Source: Bacteroidales bacterium UBA6428 (GTDB taxonomy: Bacteria; Bacteroidota; Bacteroidia; Bacteroidales; UBA932). Taken from it: a DNA stretch of 25,968 bases. Position numbers and translations under genes: made by a program. Positions 22,783 through 25,968 of this stretch are shown piece by piece. The notes beneath the pieces are model-generated. The model was not told where the DNA came from. It saw nothing but the letters and a program-made list of their open reading frames with translations, and made no database searches. The stretch spans positions 1-25,968 of the forward strand of contig DJOW01000019.1 in the NCBI GenBank assembly GCA_002437305.1, read 5' to 3'. Each line of letters opens with the position of its first letter. Position 1 is the stretch's first letter.

Positions 22783-24966
22783 TTATTTAACGATTAGTTT
22801 TTTTCCCTTAATATGAGTGAACTCAGGCATGACTTCGAACGGTGTGCAGAACTCAAACCGTTCATCGGCTGATATGGCCCTGAATCTGTCCCTGCCGACC
22901 TTGACCCAAGTGCCTTTTGTCTTGTCCAGGCTCATCGCCTTGACGGAAGACGTGCCGGACTTGACAGCGGTAAGAGGGAATTCTCCAGGCTTGCTCTCGA
23001 AGGTGTACACACCACCATCCGGATCAGAGATCGGCACAGCTATCATTTCCAGACGGTTGAAGGTGTATTCACCACCACTCTGCAGCTGGAATGAGTTGCC
23101 GGTGAACTTGACCGAGCCATCACTCTGCAATGTTCCTGTAGCCACGTCATACAGCCCGTTTCCACCGGAGGTGATGTAATATTCTTTTCCATCAGAATGG
23201 ATGAACTTACCGACATAGTACAGGTTGCAGGCACCTTCCTCCGCACCGATGTCGACATTATCGGCGATCGGCACGTCATCGCCACCGTTAAGGACAATGT
23301 TTCCGGTCGCACTGTCAAATGTCACCTCGGCAGGCTCAAAGAAGTCCTCATCCATCTGCCATCCCTTCATGTTGATGGTCTTGTCGGCAGACTTCTGCGA
23401 GAGAGTGATGTCAAACGCCCCGGAGTCAACACTCCAGTTGCCAAGCCATTTCCTGTAGGCTTCAGAGCCCTCGCCACCAGGGTTGTCGCCACTTCCTCCC
23501 TTCTTGGTAAGGGTGTTAGGAATCAGCGTCTTATCCTTAGAGATCGTGAGGTACTTGCCCTCAGATGTGGTTGCGACGAACTGCACTCTCTCAAGGTCAT
23601 AGCTTGAGCCGTCACTGAAACTTACACGCCCTGCGGCAAGACTGGCGGTGCTGCCAGAAATAGTTCCGGTAAAGATCACGTACTTTCCGGTTGCGAAACT
23701 TGAATCACCCCATCCACCGAAGAGTCCGATAGTGCACTCACCGTATTTTTCTGTAGACAAAGTGCCGAGCCCGTCCTGGGCACGGACCTCAATGCCCTTT
23801 GTGGCATCGTCATAAGTGGCTGTCACTGGGAATGACCGTCCCTCAATGCCGGTGATGGTGTAACTTGTTCCGTTCTCAAGAGCGGAGATCTTCCATGTGT
23901 CGGTAGACGAGCCTCTTGTGATTGTCCACTCTCCGAGCCATGCGTCATAGCCCTCCGCGGTTCCGCCGCCTACGGTGAACTCGCTGTAGGCGTAGTGGCC
24001 GGTGACGGCAGCGTCATCTGTGAATCCGATGGCGAACGCGATGTAGTCTCCGGCATCCATAGGATCGAATACCTCATAGTCGCTTTCTTCATAGAGAAGG
24101 TCGGAGAATTTCAGCTCTATGCCATACTGGGCGTAGTACTCGATAACATACAGAATTTCATTCTTGACGGTCTCCGCGACAGTCAAGGCAAAGTCAGACA
24201 TCTCCTGACCACTCTCCGTGAACTCAGATCTGGAGACATAGTAGAGTGTGTACTTGCCCGACAATGACGGGTCGGCCACGTCATTGTAGATGTAAGCGGC
24301 CTGCTCACCCTTATAGTCCTTGACACCTCCGTAACGGACCGTCCAGTTGGCGTCAACATTCATGAATGAAAGATTGTTCTGAACCACAGTGATGACACCG
24401 CTGTCGTGACCCAACTTCCACTCTACCTTGCCGGTTCGTGACGGATTCTCAGGAGAACCTACAGTGGTGTTCTCGGCGACAGCGACATTAAGGTTGTCCT
24501 CCGTGACCGTCACAGTGATCCATTCAACGTCAGAGGTTGCAGCGATCACCTCGTCGTACTCATAAGGAAAATCAAATGACGCCGCCTTGCTTGAGGTCTT
24601 GATGTCCTCCGGCTCAAAGCCCGTGCTGTAGAATCCGAACTGCTGGAGCGTGTAATCCAACGCCTGACCCGCAGACTTGACAGTGACCGTGGCGTACCTT
24701 GACTCATAGCTGTCGTTAGCGGACGCGGTGACCGAAACCACAGCACCTTCGACAGAAGCCTGGCACCAATCCTTGTCAACCGAAACCTCCAACGGACTGT
24801 CGGTGACAAACTCGATCGTCCCGGTTCCGCCTTTGGCAGGGATCTTAAGATTGTTCTCCTTTACTGAGATGGCCTGCGGCTCGCCCGCCTCCGTCTCCTG
24901 CTTTGAGCAGGAATAGGACGCGGAGACAGCCAAGGCCAAGAATATTGCAGATAATATTTTTTTCAT
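22783..24966 (-). CDS. BACON-domain surface lipoprotein
   Basis: A 727-residue lipoprotein, lipidated at C20 (SASYSC). A first BACON domain spans about 33-110 (KENNLKIPAKGGTGTIEF ... DKDWCQAS) and a second BACON-like one about 112-200. Then come a helical module (ENEILYVIEYYAQYG-like, ending GDYIAFAIGF) and two lipocalin-like modules beginning EGYDAWLGEW and EAYRKWLGNW, joined by a GGSGDNPGGEGS linker. BACON domains are common in Bacteroidota extracellular proteins and are thought to serve binding or spacing. No catalytic residues are recognisable. It starts 15 bp after the DUF4302-like gene and ends 15 bp before the 1078-residue lipoprotein gene, so all three form one operon. Confidence 0.82.
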   Translation of the reverse strand: MKKILSAIFLALAVSASYSCSKQETEAGEPQAISVKENNLKIPAKGGTGTIEFVTDSPLEVSVDKDWCQASVEGAVVSVTASANDSYESRYATVTVKSAGQALDYTLQQFGFYSTGFEPEDIKTSSKAASFDFPYEYDEVIAATSDVEWITVTVTEDNLNVAVAENTTVGSPENPSRTGKVEWKLGHDSGVITVVQNNLSFMNVDANWTVRYGGVKDYKGEQAAYIYNDVADPSLSGKYTLYYVSRSEFTESGQEMSDFALTVAETVKNEILYVIEYYAQYGIELKFSDLLYEESDYEVFDPMDAGDYIAFAIGFTDDAAVTGHYAYSEFTVGGGTAEGYDAWLGEWTITRGSSTDTWKISALENGTSYTITGIEGRSFPVTATYDDATKGIEVRAQDGLGTLSTEKYGECTIGLFGGWGDSSFATGKYVIFTGTISGSTASLAAGRVSFSDGSSYDLERVQFVATTSEGKYLTISKDKTLIPNTLTKKGGSGDNPGGEGSEAYRKWLGNWSVDSGAFDITLSQKSADKTINMKGWQMDEDFFEPAEVTFDSATGNIVLNGGDDVPIADNVDIGAEEGACNLYYVGKFIHSDGKEYYITSGGNGLYDVATGTLQSDGSVKFTGNSFQLQSGGEYTFNRLEMIAVPISDPDGGVYTFESKPGEFPLTAVKSGTSSVKAMSLDKTKGTWVKVGRDRFRAISADERFEFCTPFEVMPEFTHIKGKKLIVK

Positions 24967-24981
24967 GATGAAACCTTTACA

Positions 24982-25968
24982 TTATTTACGAACGAGAGTC
25001 TGGAGGTAAGGGAACTGACTGTTGCCCCAACCTTTGAATTGGCCGACAGAGTTGCCATCCGATGTCGTCTCCCAAAGGATGAATGAATCTATCACCATGT
25101 CAGTCTTGCCATTGTCAACGAACATGAACTCTCCTTCATTCGCCCCACGGACAATCTCCATTCCGTAATCGGTGTTCCAGGTAAGATTGCCACCGGAGTC
25201 AAGACTCCATGCCGCGAACCAGACAGAGTTGGAGCCGTTTGATCCTACCACCTGGGAGTTCATCGTAAGGCGGCCGCGGGCCTTGTCATAGCCCAGAGCG
25301 ACATCGTGTCCGCCAGGGAGAAGACCGCTCATGATGTAGCCTTCTCCGGTCTTGTCCGGAGCAAGGGTGACATCAGCCGTCAGTTTTCCGCTGTACATCA
25401 CCATCCTGTAATCTCCGGCGAAATCGCTGTACTGGGTATAGTCCTCAGGGAGCTTGCCTTTGAACTCAATCGAGCCGTTGGTAAGAATGTTGTTGGCCTG
25501 GTGGTAAACCATGGCGTTGATGGTGGCGCCGGCCACCTCGACGGGATCATAGGTCTTGATACCCTCCAGGGTGTACATGAACGGAGCCTCGACAACCAGT
25601 GTGGTGTCCTTCTCGGAAGAACCGGCATCCGGATTAGGTACATCATAAGAGAATGTGATCCTGCGGTTGTTGAAATCAATCGCTCCGCTGACCAGAGTCT
25701 CTCCAACCATACCCTCAATGATGGCCGCGCGCATGCTGGAAGCCATCTGCGAGACCTTGGCCATATACTCGGCCGGAGCAAGGTCGGAATCGTAGGGGTA
25801 AAGATCGTAATGATTGCCGGAACGCTTGCCACGAAGTCCTATCTTCTCCGGGCTGACGCTGGTGATGGTGAACTCAAAGTCACCGCCCTTGGCCTGATAC
25901 TCGCTCGAGGAAGGAGTGGCGAAGTAGTGAAGAGCGCTGTTGTAGGAGTCGAAAGAAAGCACGGCGCC
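24982..25968 (-). CDS. DUF4302-like lipoprotein, 5' end beyond window
   Basis: The reading frame is open to the window end, so the N-terminus and any signal peptide are missing; the first in-frame GTG at 25962 is not taken as a start. The 328 visible residues begin with LSFDSYNSALHYFATPS and GGDFEF, a pattern I associate with DUF4302, a Bacteroidota lipoprotein family found near SusCD-like pairs and putative zinc metallopeptidases. Two strand-rich halves and the ending YLQTLVRK are visible. No catalytic motif is seen. It is the most upstream gene seen of the lipoprotein operon. Family call is moderate, made without a database search. Confidence 0.65.
   Translation of the reverse strand, partial: GAVLSFDSYNSALHYFATPSSSEYQAKGGDFEFTITSVSPEKIGLRGKRSGNHYDLYPYDSDLAPAEYMAKVSQMASSMRAAIIEGMVGETLVSGAIDFNNRRITFSYDVPNPDAGSSEKDTTLVVEAPFMYTLEGIKTYDPVEVAGATINAMVYHQANNILTNGSIEFKGKLPEDYTQYSDFAGDYRMVMYSGKLTADVTLAPDKTGEGYIMSGLLPGGHDVALGYDKARGRLTMNSQVVGSNGSNSVWFAAWSLDSGGNLTWNTDYGMEIVRGANEGEFMFVDNGKTDMVIDSFILWETTSDGNSVGQFKGWGNSQFPYLQTLVRK

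Noticed and set aside
21736..22797. A 353-codon plus-strand reading frame
   Set aside because: It is antisense to the well-supported lipoprotein gene, has no family resemblance, and is explained by that gene's codon pattern.
1..25968. CRISPR arrays, insertion sequences, integrases or prophage genes
   Set aside because: I saw no regularly spaced repeats, transposase or recombinase motifs, and no attachment-site duplication at the tmRNA or tRNA genes.

Overview
The window looks like a chromosomal segment from a member of the order Bacteroidales. The evidence is Bacteroidota-type promoters (TTTG, about 19 nt, TAnnTTTG), lipoproteins with BACON, DUF4988 and DUF4302-like domains, a DUF4837 lipoprotein, a DUF5020 outer-membrane protein, and a subtilase with a type IX secretion (T9SS) sorting domain beside a PorV/PorQ-like barrel. 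GC looks slightly above 50 percent, estimated by eye. The genus cannot be fixed; Rikenellaceae or an uncultured Bacteroidales family would fit.

Layout. 1-258: the 3' part of the tmRNA gene (+). 259-586: a non-coding convergent gap with a duplicated block and a strong bidirectional terminator. 587-4012 (-): an operon reading ruvX, def, phosphomannomutase, LysM/M23 peptidase, driven by a promoter that leaves almost no leader. 4057-8497 (+): a membrane-anchored M23 peptidase, dxr, rseP and a DUF4837 lipoprotein. 8580-9051 (+): tRNA-Glu, rpsT, tRNA-Pro. 9158-11880 (-): nrdD and nrdG, the anaerobic ribonucleotide reductase and its activase, behind a structured leader. 12088-14933: a purine unit, with an outer-membrane DUF5020 channel and an NCS2 permease (-) divergent from an adenine phosphoribosyltransferase (+). 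15104-16205 (-): a D-2-hydroxyacid dehydrogenase and tRNA-Leu. 16274-19469 (-): a T9SS-targeted S8 protease and, one base later, a PorV/PorQ-like barrel. 19531-25968 (-): three surface-lipoprotein genes, the first of them cut by the window end.

The left 16 kb is core housekeeping. The right 10 kb is accessory in character: secreted or surface proteins that look like the downstream end of a SusCD-type or peptide-acquisition locus whose start lies beyond the window. The items most worth a second look are the protease/PorV-like pair, its perfect EF-hand-type loop, the two lipoproteins built from the same modules, the folded nrdD leader, a long unexplained hairpin after apt, and a strong, frame-independent excess of GAATAT and its palindrome GAATATTC.
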